Assembly: GCA_002791035.1 (NCBI GenBank)
Contig: PFWG01000030.1
Span: 1-11,419, forward strand
Direction of reading: 5' to 3'
DNA length: 11,419 bases
DNA from: Candidatus Portnoybacteria bacterium CG_4_9_14_3_um_filter_43_11
GTDB lineage: Bacteria; Patescibacteriota; Minisyncoccia; Portnoybacterales; UBA2143
Below the pieces are notes generated by a model. The model made no database searches, was not told the DNA's origin, and saw nothing but the letters and a program-made list of their open reading frames with translations. The translations under genes and the position numbers were made by a program. Shown here piece after piece: positions 1-5,313 of this stretch; positions within the stretch are counted from its first letter, which is position 1; each line of letters opens with the position of its first letter.

Positions 1-135
1 TCCTCCTCGGCGAAAAATCAGTGCGCGCCAGCGCGCCAAAAATTCTGAATTCGTTGGGGGAATTCGGCGGGAATCCTTGGGACGCGCTTCGCGCGTCCCA
101 CCTTCTGGCTTTGAAAAAGCCGTTGAGTTCTGTTT
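1..135. other. Intergenic region with GC-rich palindromes
   Basis: I see no supportable gene here. The stretch holds several palindromes. A GCGCGC pair lies at 23-28 and 31-36. Two GAATTC copies lie at 47-52 and 60-65. A 10-bp perfect stem lies at 78-87 and 91-100. A weaker GGCTTT/AAAGCC hairpin lies near 107-121. Such GC-rich palindromes between genes are common in Patescibacteria-like genomes. A short open frame from position 77 runs across the tRNA fragment and has no coding character. Confidence 0.6.
78..100. repeat. Perfect 10-bp inverted repeat
   Basis: TGGGACGCGC at 78-87 pairs perfectly with GCGCGTCCCA at 91-100 around a 3-nt TTC loop. There is no T-tract on either side, so it does not look like a canonical terminator. 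It is more likely a dispersed palindromic repeat, but only one copy is present in this window. Confidence 0.7.
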
Positions 136-191
136 TGGTGCCCCGTGGGGGAATCGAACCCTCATCAATTGGTTAAAAGCCAACTGCTCTA
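136..191 (-). pseudogene. tRNA-Lys 3' fragment (att-like direct repeat)
   Basis: This matches nt 19-74 of the intact tRNA-Lys at 2279-2352, including the TTT anticodon loop, T-arm and CCA (138-136). The only difference is at 140, which gives C72 where the intact gene has T72. Beyond position 191 the D-arm sequence is replaced by a GC palindrome (197-211), so no GCTC/GAGC D-stem can form and I do not expect a functional tRNA. By chance or design the palindrome supplies GCCCCG (212-207), which could pair with the CGGGGC of the fragment as a 6-bp acceptor helix, so a D-armless tRNA-like fold cannot be fully excluded. Confidence 0.8.
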
Positions 192-196
192 TTTCA

Positions 197-211
197 CCCC
201 GCCAGGCGGGG
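197..211. repeat. GC-rich palindrome
   Basis: CCCCGCC (197-203) and GGCGGGG (205-211) form a perfect inverted repeat around one base. It lies exactly where the D-arm of the truncated tRNA-Lys copy should be and about 60 nt after the stop of the minus-strand gene at 269-832. It lacks a T-tract. It may mark the recombination junction or be a palindromic intergenic repeat of the host. Confidence 0.7.
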
Positions 212-268
212 CAAGCTGAGATAACAAGGTATATAAGAAATAACTTTAAATATTCTCTAATAACTCTT

Positions 269-832
269 TTATGATTCGGATTGAATACAAATAGGTGCCG
301 TAAGATCTTTAAATGTCACCGGCACTATGAACAAAACTTTAACCGACGTATCTGCCACATATTCCTTATTTCTGGTCTTTTTAAACGATTTACTTGATAT
401 AATGTGCACATATCCGTCCTTGATTTTTGATGGTCCATTAACGAAATCGAGATCAACAGTAAGCACCGGCTTTTTGCCGGTCATTTTAACCGAAGCACCC
501 CCGTTTCTAAGATTTAAAATAGCAAGAAATATCGCGTAGTTGGGATCATCGGTTGCATATAGAAGCGCTCTGTTTTCCGCTTTGCTATGTCTTCCTATTG
601 AGATATTTGGTATGAGGACAGACCGCAACTCCCGTGACCCATGAAAAAGTATGCCTAATGGTAATTGTAGAGATAATTGTGGATTATAACCATTTGCTTC
701 GCAAAAAACGCAAAAATCTTTCAATTGACCCTTTTTTTGTAAATAACGCAAAAAAGAAACTGTGCCAGACAGCTTTCTATGTATAATAAACTTCCTTAAT
801 AAATTCTTGGGAATAGTGTTTATATTTGTCAT
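269..832 (-). CDS. Unidentified protein, possibly ADP-ribosyltransferase-like
   Basis: A protein of 187 residues; I do not recognise the family with certainty. The first 55 residues are basic and helical. From about residue 60 the pattern is FHGS (H64), LLYATDD (Y92), a hydrophobic helix, a GYVHII strand near 140, and KEYV (E157) before a last strand. This order resembles the H-Y-E arrangement of the KptA/PARP-type ADP-ribosyltransferase fold, but that is an inference from motif order only. The start is placed at the ATG at 832, with AAAAG eight bases upstream. The longer frame from GTG at 898 would begin inside the terminator hairpin. The gene lies between the terminator of the RiPP operon and the tRNA fragment, so it is cassette cargo but probably transcribed separately. 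It could be a toxin, an immunity or tailoring protein, or unrelated cargo. Confidence 0.75.
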   Translation of the reverse strand: MTNINTIPKNLLRKFIIHRKLSGTVSFLRYLQKKGQLKDFCVFCEANGYNPQLSLQLPLGILFHGSRELRSVLIPNISIGRHSKAENRALLYATDDPNYAIFLAILNLRNGGASVKMTGKKPVLTVDLDFVNGPSKIKDGYVHIISSKSFKKTRNKEYVADTSVKVLFIVPVTFKDLTAPICIQSES

Positions 833-868
833 ATATAGATCTTTTAATAATAGCAAAAAAAGATATTT

Positions 869-900
869 AAAAAAAGAGTGGAAGTTATAAACTTCCACTC
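869..900 (-). terminator. Rho-independent terminator of the RiPP operon
   Basis: On the minus strand a perfect 10-bp stem (GAGTGGAAGT with ACTTCCACTC, plus-strand 876-885 and 891-900) with a 5-nt loop is followed immediately by seven T residues (875-869). It begins 33 nt after the stop of the precursor peptide at 933-1112. It lacks a T-tract on the plus strand, so it is directional. It separates the maturase-peptide unit from the downstream gene at 269-832. Confidence 0.93.
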
Positions 901-932
901 AAGTCACATTTAGGATGAACGGTTTGCCCTTT

Positions 933-1112
933 TTAGGTTTTGCCGTACTTACTCCAACCCTTATTCCAGCTGGCGGAACCGGGGCGCTGCGGCAATAGGA
1001 TAGCAAGTTCGCCATCCCTGTCACATTCCTTATATGACTTACTCGCTGTCTCGGCCAGTTTTTGGAGCCGGCCTTTTAGATTTTCGGTTCTTTCTTTCAA
1101 TGTTTTCTGCAT
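933..1112 (-). CDS. RiPP precursor peptide with three aromatic-X-Lys triads
   Basis: A 59-residue open reading frame from ATG (1112-1110) to TAA (935-933), starting 15 nt after the stop of the radical SAM gene. AAGGAGGT lies 5 nt before the ATG, one of the best ribosome binding sites in the window. The first 40 or so residues are charged and helix-prone, as expected of a leader, and include one Cys (C30). A short LLPQRPG segment then leads to the C-terminus SASWNKGWSKYGKT. The last 11 residues contain three aromatic-X-Lys triads: W49-N50-K51, W53-S54-K55 and Y56-G57-K58. Radical SAM/SPASM enzymes of the triceptide class join the aromatic ring of residue 1 to the beta-carbon of residue 3 in such triads, and in darobactin the W-S-K triad is crosslinked. 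I infer a ribosomally made, cyclophane-bearing peptide. No transporter or leader protease is in the cassette. The product and activity are unknown. Confidence 0.85.
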   Translation of the reverse strand: MQKTLKERTENLKGRLQKLAETASKSYKECDRDGELAILLPQRPGSASWNKGWSKYGKT

Positions 1113-1117
1113 GCCTG

Positions 1118-1126
1118 ACCTCCTTT
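1118..1126 (-). promoter_or_regulatory. Strong Shine-Dalgarno site for the precursor peptide
   Basis: AAAGGAGGT on the minus strand, overlapping the last bases before the maturase stop (TAG at 1130-1128), 5 nt before the ATG at 1112. It fixes the peptide start and suggests high expression of the substrate relative to the enzyme. Most resident genes of the neighbouring operon have no site of comparable strength. Confidence 0.9.
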
Positions 1127-1127
1127 T

Positions 1128-2225
1128 CTAGATTTCGGATTGCTCTAGTTGTTGAAGTATTGCATCCACTAATCTCTTTTCCGAGTTTCGACAAAACGTG
1201 GTTTCTGTTGTGTCGGTCGTGCCATATTCAAAGAACTTATTCCCTGCTTGGCCGCCATAACACAAAGGAAAATATTCGCATTCTTCCCGGCAACGACTAA
1301 CGCCGCGCAAGAAATCTTGGACATAAGAAGCATTTTCTCCTTGTTTAATAATAGATTTAATATTCTTATCAAGAACGTTACCAACCACGAAATTACCATA
1401 ACAGGAAGCGCTGGTATTAAGAAACTCTGGGGATAACAGTGTGACATCTCCATTCCAAGCAACGCTTGGAAAAATGTCGTACAATGCCGGCGGTTTATTT
1501 TGAACTTCACTACCGAGTAGCGCTAAAGAGGACAGTACTCGGGCAAAATCTCGCATTTTAATCACCGGATTTTTCTGCCAACACGAGAATAACTCCTGCC
1601 AAAAGGTTAAGATTACATCGTCATCGTTGCGTGAGTTAACAATATGAACACCAAGAGTTTCTTCTATATTGATTCCAAGCGACATACAGCCAATCTTAGA
1701 AAAGAATTCGTATAGCTCCCTTGCTTTATTAAGGCTGTTTTTGCCGATGACGCAAATAACACTAAAGGGAATGTTGGCCTTCCGTAAATGGTTAATTCCG
1801 CGCATTGTCTTGTCAAAAGCCGGTTCGCCATTTCGTTTTACGCGCTGAGTATTTGCCCACAGCGGTCCATCGAGACTTACTCCCACTCTAAATTGATATG
1901 AATGGAAGAATTCACACCAACGTTTATTAATAAGAGTTGCGTTAGTTTGAATTCCGTGATGGACAATTCCTTGTTCCCGTAATTTTTCGAACGGAGAGAT
2001 AAGTTGTAAAAAGTAATTAAGACCGCAGATTAAAGGTTCACCCCCATGCCAGATTATCTCAATAGCGCTGTCCATCTCGGCAATCCATTGGGCTACTCTT
2101 TTGGCTATAGATGGCGCCATCCTTCTATTTTTGTCGCGACTAGAAAGATAGCAGTAAGCACAATCAAGATTACATAGCAATGTTGGTTGCATCTCCATTT
2201 GTTCTACGGAAAACTTAATCTCCAT
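1128..2225 (-). CDS. Radical SAM/SPASM peptide maturase, probably cyclophane-forming (GrrM/OscB-like)
   Basis: A 365-residue cytosolic iron-sulfur enzyme that would use S-adenosylmethionine to start radical chemistry on the adjacent peptide. The radical SAM core shows CNLDCAYC (C18, C22, C25), WHGGEPL near 60, QTNATL near 95 and SLDGP near 118. The C-terminal SPASM region has C275, C312, C316, C322 and C345, in the context CREECEYFPLCYGG, then NKFFEYG and TETTFCR, which is how GrrM/OscB-type maturases end as far as I recall. That family installs three-residue cyclophanes, and the peptide just downstream offers three fitting triads. Length and full cysteine set suggest an intact enzyme. AAAGGAGG lies 7 nt before the ATG at 2225 and supports this start over M10 and M12. 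It begins 53 nt after the tRNA-Lys CCA with no convincing promoter of its own, so readthrough from the tRNA promoter is possible. The assignment to peptide maturases is firm; the exact crosslink chemistry is inferred. Confidence 0.88.
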   Translation of the reverse strand: MEIKFSVEQMEMQPTLLCNLDCAYCYLSSRDKNRRMAPSIAKRVAQWIAEMDSAIEIIWHGGEPLICGLNYFLQLISPFEKLREQGIVHHGIQTNATLINKRWCEFFHSYQFRVGVSLDGPLWANTQRVKRNGEPAFDKTMRGINHLRKANIPFSVICVIGKNSLNKARELYEFFSKIGCMSLGINIEETLGVHIVNSRNDDDVILTFWQELFSCWQKNPVIKMRDFARVLSSLALLGSEVQNKPPALYDIFPSVAWNGDVTLLSPEFLNTSASCYGNFVVGNVLDKNIKSIIKQGENASYVQDFLRGVSRCREECEYFPLCYGGQAGNKFFEYGTTDTTETTFCRNSEKRLVDAILQQLEQSEI

Positions 2226-2232
2226 GGTACCG

Positions 2233-2240
2233 CCTCCTTT
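2233..2240 (-). promoter_or_regulatory. Shine-Dalgarno site of the maturase gene
   Basis: AAAGGAGG on the minus strand, 7 nt before the ATG at 2225. Upstream of it lies an AT-rich stretch with TACAAT that could serve as a -10 box, but no acceptable -35 box is found 16-18 nt before it. Confidence 0.85.
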
Positions 2241-2278
2241 TTTTATCTATTGTATATTTGGTTTTTAAGAAGCTGATC

Positions 2279-2352
2279 TGGTACCCCGTGGGGGAATCGA
2301 ACCCTCATCAATTGGTTAAAAGCCAACTGCTCTACCACTGAGCTAACGGGGC
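2279..2352 (-). tRNA. tRNA-Lys(TTT)
   Basis: A complete 74-nt tRNA with encoded CCA (2281-2279). The acceptor helix is GCCCCGT with ACGGGGT and has a G1-T72 wobble. The D-stem is GCTC/GAGC, the anticodon stem GTTGG/CCAAT, and the loop CTTTTAA gives anticodon TTT (Lys). The T-loop is TTCGATT on a GAGGG/CCCCC stem that contains an A50-C64 mismatch, present in the 3' copy at 136-191 as well. The discriminator base is A. It has its own promoter at 2363-2391. Its 3' part is the site of the direct repeat that brackets the RiPP cassette. Confidence 0.96.
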
Positions 2353-2362
2353 AAACGTCTGT

Positions 2363-2391
2363 ATTCTAACCGAAAAACAAACAAAAATCAA
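2363..2391 (-). promoter_or_regulatory. Sigma-70-like promoter of tRNA-Lys
   Basis: On the minus strand, TTGATT (2391-2386), a 17-nt spacer and TAGAAT (2368-2363), ending 10 nt before the first base of the tRNA. Both boxes are close to consensus and the spacing is ideal. The -35 box is also the last 6 bases of the stem of the preceding terminator. Transcription may continue past the tRNA into the maturase gene. Confidence 0.8.
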
Positions 2392-2412
2392 GCAAGGCGC
2401 GCTGGCTTGATT
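2373..2412 (-). terminator. Terminator of the long envelope-gene operon
   Basis: On the minus strand AATCAAGC (2412-2405) pairs with GCTTGATT (2393-2386) around an 11-nt GC-rich loop and is followed by TTTGTTTGTTTTT. It starts 13 nt after the stop of the membrane protein gene at 2426. The 3' arm doubles as the -35 box of the tRNA-Lys promoter. Confidence 0.8.
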
Positions 2413-2425
2413 GCGCAAATCCAAC

Positions 2426-2974
2426 TTACTTCTCATCTATTTTCTTGTTTCTTCTCATTAAGACCACGGTTAGAATCGGCAGGATCGTCCAGACAAATTG
2501 CGCCGATGAACCGACAAAAACCATTTTAACGATTGAACCGATATCGGCCAAGGCCTCCTTGGGCAAAAACGAAAGAATTGTCATTGCCAACAGCCCGACC
2601 TGAACAACGCTTAATATCAGTAAGCGAAGCCAGGAAGCGTCTCCTCTTTTCCGTATTCTTAAAACCGAACTGAGAACCGAACGCGGAATAAGAAAATAGA
2701 ACAGAAGAATAATTCCTAAAAAGATAATAATCTCTAAAGAAGCCGACGGGCCATCCCCTATCCCCAGCCAGCCCAAAGAGGCCAATCTTTCCCAGGGCAA
2801 AACATTAACAATTAAAAAAGAAAAATAACTGCTTAATAATAAAACTATCAGCCGGTTGCGACCGAGAAAAAGCCCGTAAACCAAAACCGTTATCAGAAAA
2901 ACCAAAATAATAAACAAATCCCAGCCAGAAGCGGCGCCGAGATGAAAACTGGCTAAAAATTGGCGGTAGGGCAT
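2426..2974 (-). CDS. Multi-pass membrane protein of unknown function
   Basis: A 182-residue protein I do not recognise. Hydrophobic segments lie at about residues 19-37, 41-58, 79-97, 115-136 and 153-174, so roughly five membrane helices, with Arg/Lys-rich stretches between (around 105-116) and at the C-terminus (RRNKK). No catalytic motif is visible. Its ATG at 2974 lies one base after the dnaJ stop (TAA at 2978-2976), with AAAGAAAG upstream in the dnaJ coding sequence, so translation is probably coupled to dnaJ. It is the last gene of the operon. The position suggests a membrane function linked to the upstream genes, but nothing more can be said. Confidence 0.85.
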   Translation of the reverse strand: MPYRQFLASFHLGAASGWDLFIILVFLITVLVYGLFLGRNRLIVLLLSSYFSFLIVNVLPWERLASLGWLGIGDGPSASLEIIIFLGIILLFYFLIPRSVLSSVLRIRKRGDASWLRLLILSVVQVGLLAMTILSFLPKEALADIGSIVKMVFVGSSAQFVWTILPILTVVLMRRNKKIDEK

Positions 2975-2975
2975 A

Positions 2976-4073
2976 TTAAATGACTTTCTTTAATTCCTCA
3001 ATTAATTTTTTCTGCTGGCGGGATAATTTTTTGGGCACTTCCACCCTGACTCTAACAATCATACTCCCCCGCCGGCGGCCATAGAGACGCGGCATCCCCC
3101 GGCCAGTCAATTCCATTAAAGCGCCTGACTGGGTCCCGGACGGCACCTTCAGCCGCAATCTTTCCCCGTCAATTGACGGTATCTCTATTTTATCACCCAA
3201 CGCCGCCTGGGTAAAGTTGACCGTCAGGTCGTAATAAAGATTGTCTCCTTGCCGGCGAAAATATTGATGCGGCCGGAGATGAATATTGGCGTATAAATCT
3301 CCGGTCTCGCCGCCGTATTGTCCGGCGTTTCCCCGTTCCGCTATTTTTAATGTCTGGCTGTCGTCTATTCCGGCCGGTATCGCTATGGCAATCTTTTTGT
3401 TCTCTTTTACCCGCGTCTCGCCGTGGCATTTCGGACAGGGTTTTTCAGGCGCCTCTCCCCGGCCATGGCATTCCGAACATGACCTCTGCTCTAAAAAAAC
3501 TCCGAATGGCGTCTGTCTCCGCTTCTGTTCATATCCGCTTCCTTGGCACCGGGAGCATTTTTCTAACGATTCGCCGCCTTTGCCCCGACAAACCGGACAA
3601 ACAACAAACTCTGACAATTCCACCTCTTTTTTAACGCCGGAAAAAGCGTCTTCCAAATCTATTTCCAAGTCAATGGCGATATCCTGTCCAACCGGCGTTT
3701 TAGCCCCCTGAGAGCGCGAACCAAAGCCGAAAATTTCCTCAAAAATTCGGCCAAAACCCAAATCTTCAAAAATATCCTCTCCACCAAAAGCGTCGTAAAA
3801 CGAGCGAAAATCGCCCTGAGAAAAACCACGGCCAAAAGGAGAACCATTCTCAAAGGTCTGTCCGTATTGGTCATACTGCGCCCTTTTTTCTTTATCGGAC
3901 AAAATCCGATAGGCCTGGCTGATTTCCTTGAATTTTTCCTCGTATTCCTTCTTCTTGTCCTCCGGCGCCCGGTCAGGATGATACTTAAGGGCCAGCTTGC
4001 GATATTCTTTTTTAATTTCATTCTCCGGAGCGTTTTTTCCAACGCCCAAGATTTGGTAATAATCCTTAGCCAT
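2976..4073 (-). CDS. dnaJ: Chaperone protein DnaJ (class A Hsp40)
   Basis: A 365-residue co-chaperone that stimulates the ATPase of DnaK and delivers unfolded clients. The J-domain spans about residues 4-70, with HPD at 32-34. A Gly/Phe-rich linker follows (about 75-122). The zinc-binding domain has four CxxC pairs at C159/C162, C173/C176, C199/C202 and C213/C216. The first three fit CxxCxGxG; the last reads CPKCHGET and lacks the final Gly. The C-terminal client-binding domains fill 225-365. Length is slightly shorter than the E. coli protein (376). Neither dnaK nor grpE is in the window; instead it follows glycosyltransferase and envelope genes. No clear Shine-Dalgarno site precedes the ATG, and no CIRCE repeat is seen upstream. 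Confidence 0.97.
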   Translation of the reverse strand: MAKDYYQILGVGKNAPENEIKKEYRKLALKYHPDRAPEDKKKEYEEKFKEISQAYRILSDKEKRAQYDQYGQTFENGSPFGRGFSQGDFRSFYDAFGGEDIFEDLGFGRIFEEIFGFGSRSQGAKTPVGQDIAIDLEIDLEDAFSGVKKEVELSEFVVCPVCRGKGGESLEKCSRCQGSGYEQKRRQTPFGVFLEQRSCSECHGRGEAPEKPCPKCHGETRVKENKKIAIAIPAGIDDSQTLKIAERGNAGQYGGETGDLYANIHLRPHQYFRRQGDNLYYDLTVNFTQAALGDKIEIPSIDGERLRLKVPSGTQSGALMELTGRGMPRLYGRRRGSMIVRVRVEVPKKLSRQQKKLIEELKKVI

Positions 4074-4089
4074 ACAGAATAATATTTAC

Positions 4090-4200
4090 TTATTCGCTCG
4101 GACAGAAAATCGCCGATATAAGAGTAATAGCTCCGACAATTATTGACTGGATAATCCTATTGCCGTCTATATTTTTCATAATTTTACGCAAGACCATCAT
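4090..4200 (-). CDS. Possible small membrane peptide (36 residues)
   Basis: An open frame from ATG at 4200 to TAA at 4092-4090 fills most of the gap between the glycosyltransferase gene (stop at 4209) and dnaJ (start at 4073). The product has a basic N-terminus (MVLRKIMKN) and one hydrophobic stretch (IIQSIIVGAITLISAIF), the shape of a one-helix membrane peptide. The start is 8 nt after the preceding stop; an internal ATG would give 29 residues. There is no good Shine-Dalgarno site, and the first ATG overlaps a possible -10 box, so this may be leader sequence of dnaJ and not a gene. Confidence 0.35.
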   Translation of the reverse strand: MMVLRKIMKNIDGNRIIQSIIVGAITLISAIFCPSE

Positions 4201-4224
4201 ACCACGAATCAAGCGTATTTTGAA
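4196..4224 (-). promoter_or_regulatory. Possible internal promoter ahead of dnaJ
   Basis: On the minus strand TTCAAA (4224-4219), a 17-nt spacer and TATGAT (4201-4196). The -10 box matches 5 of 6 consensus bases and the -35 box 4 of 6. It would give dnaJ its own transcript with a leader of about 115 nt. The match is modest and could be chance. Confidence 0.25.
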
Positions 4225-5309
4225 ACTACTCTTTCCACAATTTCTTCCCAGTTGTAATTCCTATGGCTATATCTCGTCGCTTTATCTTTTTTGGACTGGA
4301 GTAAGCGGCCATTTTTCAGGATGCGCTCCAAGTTGCTTTTTAGGTCTTCCGAATCGCTGTTTCTGAAAAAGAAAGGAATATCGGAGAACATTTTCCGATG
4401 GATAGGAATGTCGGAAAGGAGCAACAAACAACCAAAACTTCCCGCCTCCAAAACCGCCATTGGCAGCCCCTCTTGCTCTGAAGGATTAACGAATAAATAG
4501 GCGTTGCTGTAAAGCTCGTTTAGGACTCTGCCCTTCTGAGCGCCCAGAAAAACAACACCGGGATTATTTTCCGCTGCCGACCTGATTTTTTGTTCGTAAG
4601 CATCGGTATAAAATGAACACCCGACAATCACCAGTTTTTTGTCGGTCTTAATCCGACTATACGCTTCTATCAGGTAATGGATCCCTTTGTGAGCGACCAA
4701 ACGGTTGACAGCGAGAATATAGTTATCCTTATTTAGTCCCCATTTTTTAATCAATTTCGCCGGCAATTTTTTTCCCCGTCCGACTCCATGGGAGATAAAT
4801 GACGAATCCACATTATATTCCTTTTTGATATATTGTTGAATTTCTTCCGAGACGGCAATGACTTCGTCGGCAAAATAGCAACCGATTATCTCGCCCGCTT
4901 TTAAAAAATATTGGGCAACTTTATTCCATTTTTTATGGAAATAGTCGCGGCAATGGAAAGTAAAAACCACTTTGGTTTTCGGGCTGAAAATTTTCGGCAG
5001 CCAGAGAAGAATGGCTGGACCGATGCCGTGATAATGGATTATCTCCGGACGAAGAATCAAAATCGCGTGCCAAGTGGACAAAAAAACATGAGAAATCGCG
5101 TCAAGATGCTTTGTCCTAATGGTGGGCAGATGGATAATGTTAACTTTCTTATATTTTTTGGTCTTGGGAGGGGTATAATATCTCCTGGCATAAACAAAAA
5201 CCTGACAATCTTTCTTCTTGGCCAGATTGCAAGAAAGCCCCTCAACATGGCGCTCCACTCCGCCGAAAAGCGTCGGTATTCCTTTTTGTCCGATCATTGC
5301 TATTTTCAT
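4209..5309 (-). CDS. GT4-family glycosyltransferase (DUF1972-type N-terminus)
   Basis: A 366-residue retaining GT-B glycosyltransferase, expected in the cytosol or at the inner membrane face, transferring a sugar from a nucleotide donor to a growing glycan. The N-terminus MKIAMIGQKGIPTLFGGVER is typical of DUF1972/rhamnosyltransferase-like GT4 proteins, with the glycine-rich acceptor-site loop. Other marks are HYHGIGP near 92-98, the donor-domain segment ILAVNRLVAHKG near 198-209, and the E-x7-E motif at E280 and E288 (EQEGLPMAVLE). No signal peptide or membrane helix is evident. It starts 4 nt after the stop of the DUF4012 gene, with AAGGA somewhat far upstream. The sugar and acceptor cannot be read from sequence. 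Confidence 0.93.
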   Translation of the reverse strand: MKIAMIGQKGIPTLFGGVERHVEGLSCNLAKKKDCQVFVYARRYYTPPKTKKYKKVNIIHLPTIRTKHLDAISHVFLSTWHAILILRPEIIHYHGIGPAILLWLPKIFSPKTKVVFTFHCRDYFHKKWNKVAQYFLKAGEIIGCYFADEVIAVSEEIQQYIKKEYNVDSSFISHGVGRGKKLPAKLIKKWGLNKDNYILAVNRLVAHKGIHYLIEAYSRIKTDKKLVIVGCSFYTDAYEQKIRSAAENNPGVVFLGAQKGRVLNELYSNAYLFVNPSEQEGLPMAVLEAGSFGCLLLLSDIPIHRKMFSDIPFFFRNSDSEDLKSNLERILKNGRLLQSKKDKATRYSHRNYNWEEIVERVVSKYA

Positions 5310-5313
5310 AAAT

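Larger units (their letters stand above)
136..2334. mobile_element. Putative tRNA-Lys-bracketed gene cassette carrying a RiPP locus
   Basis: Positions 136-191 and 2279-2334 are 56-bp direct repeats with a single mismatch (140 versus 2283). The repeat is exactly the 3' part of tRNA-Lys including CCA. Similarity stops sharply at the CCA end and in the D-arm region. The intact tRNA is on the side of the tRNA 5' end and the orphan 3' fragment is about 2.1 kb further on, which is the arrangement left when an element recombines into the 3' part of a tRNA gene. The cargo is a radical SAM maturase, its peptide substrate and one unidentified protein, all on the minus strand. No integrase is inside, so it would have to be a remnant, an element mobilised in trans, or the result of homologous recombination between tRNA copies. 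The repeat is seen directly; mobility is inferred. Confidence 0.6.

Noticed and set aside
136..212. A second functional tRNA-Lys
   Set aside because: The 3' half is intact, but the D-arm is replaced by a palindrome and no D-stem can form. Treated as a fragment, with the tRNA-like fold kept as a low-probability alternative.
898..1112. Second precursor peptide between the first one and the terminator
   Set aside because: Only 33 nt separate the peptide stop from the terminator stem; no frame with a start and a ribosome binding site fits.
1034..1300. Open frame of 88 codons on the plus strand across the precursor and the end of the maturase gene
   Set aside because: It is antisense to two well-supported genes, has no ribosome binding site, and its product has no recognisable pattern.
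2226..2278. Dedicated promoter of the maturase gene
   Set aside because: TACAAT could be a -10 box, but no -35 box lies at a suitable distance. Left as possible readthrough from the tRNA promoter.
3286..3711. Plus-strand frame of 141 codons opposite dnaJ
   Set aside because: It mirrors the zinc-finger and Gly-rich codons of dnaJ on the opposite strand and has no independent support.
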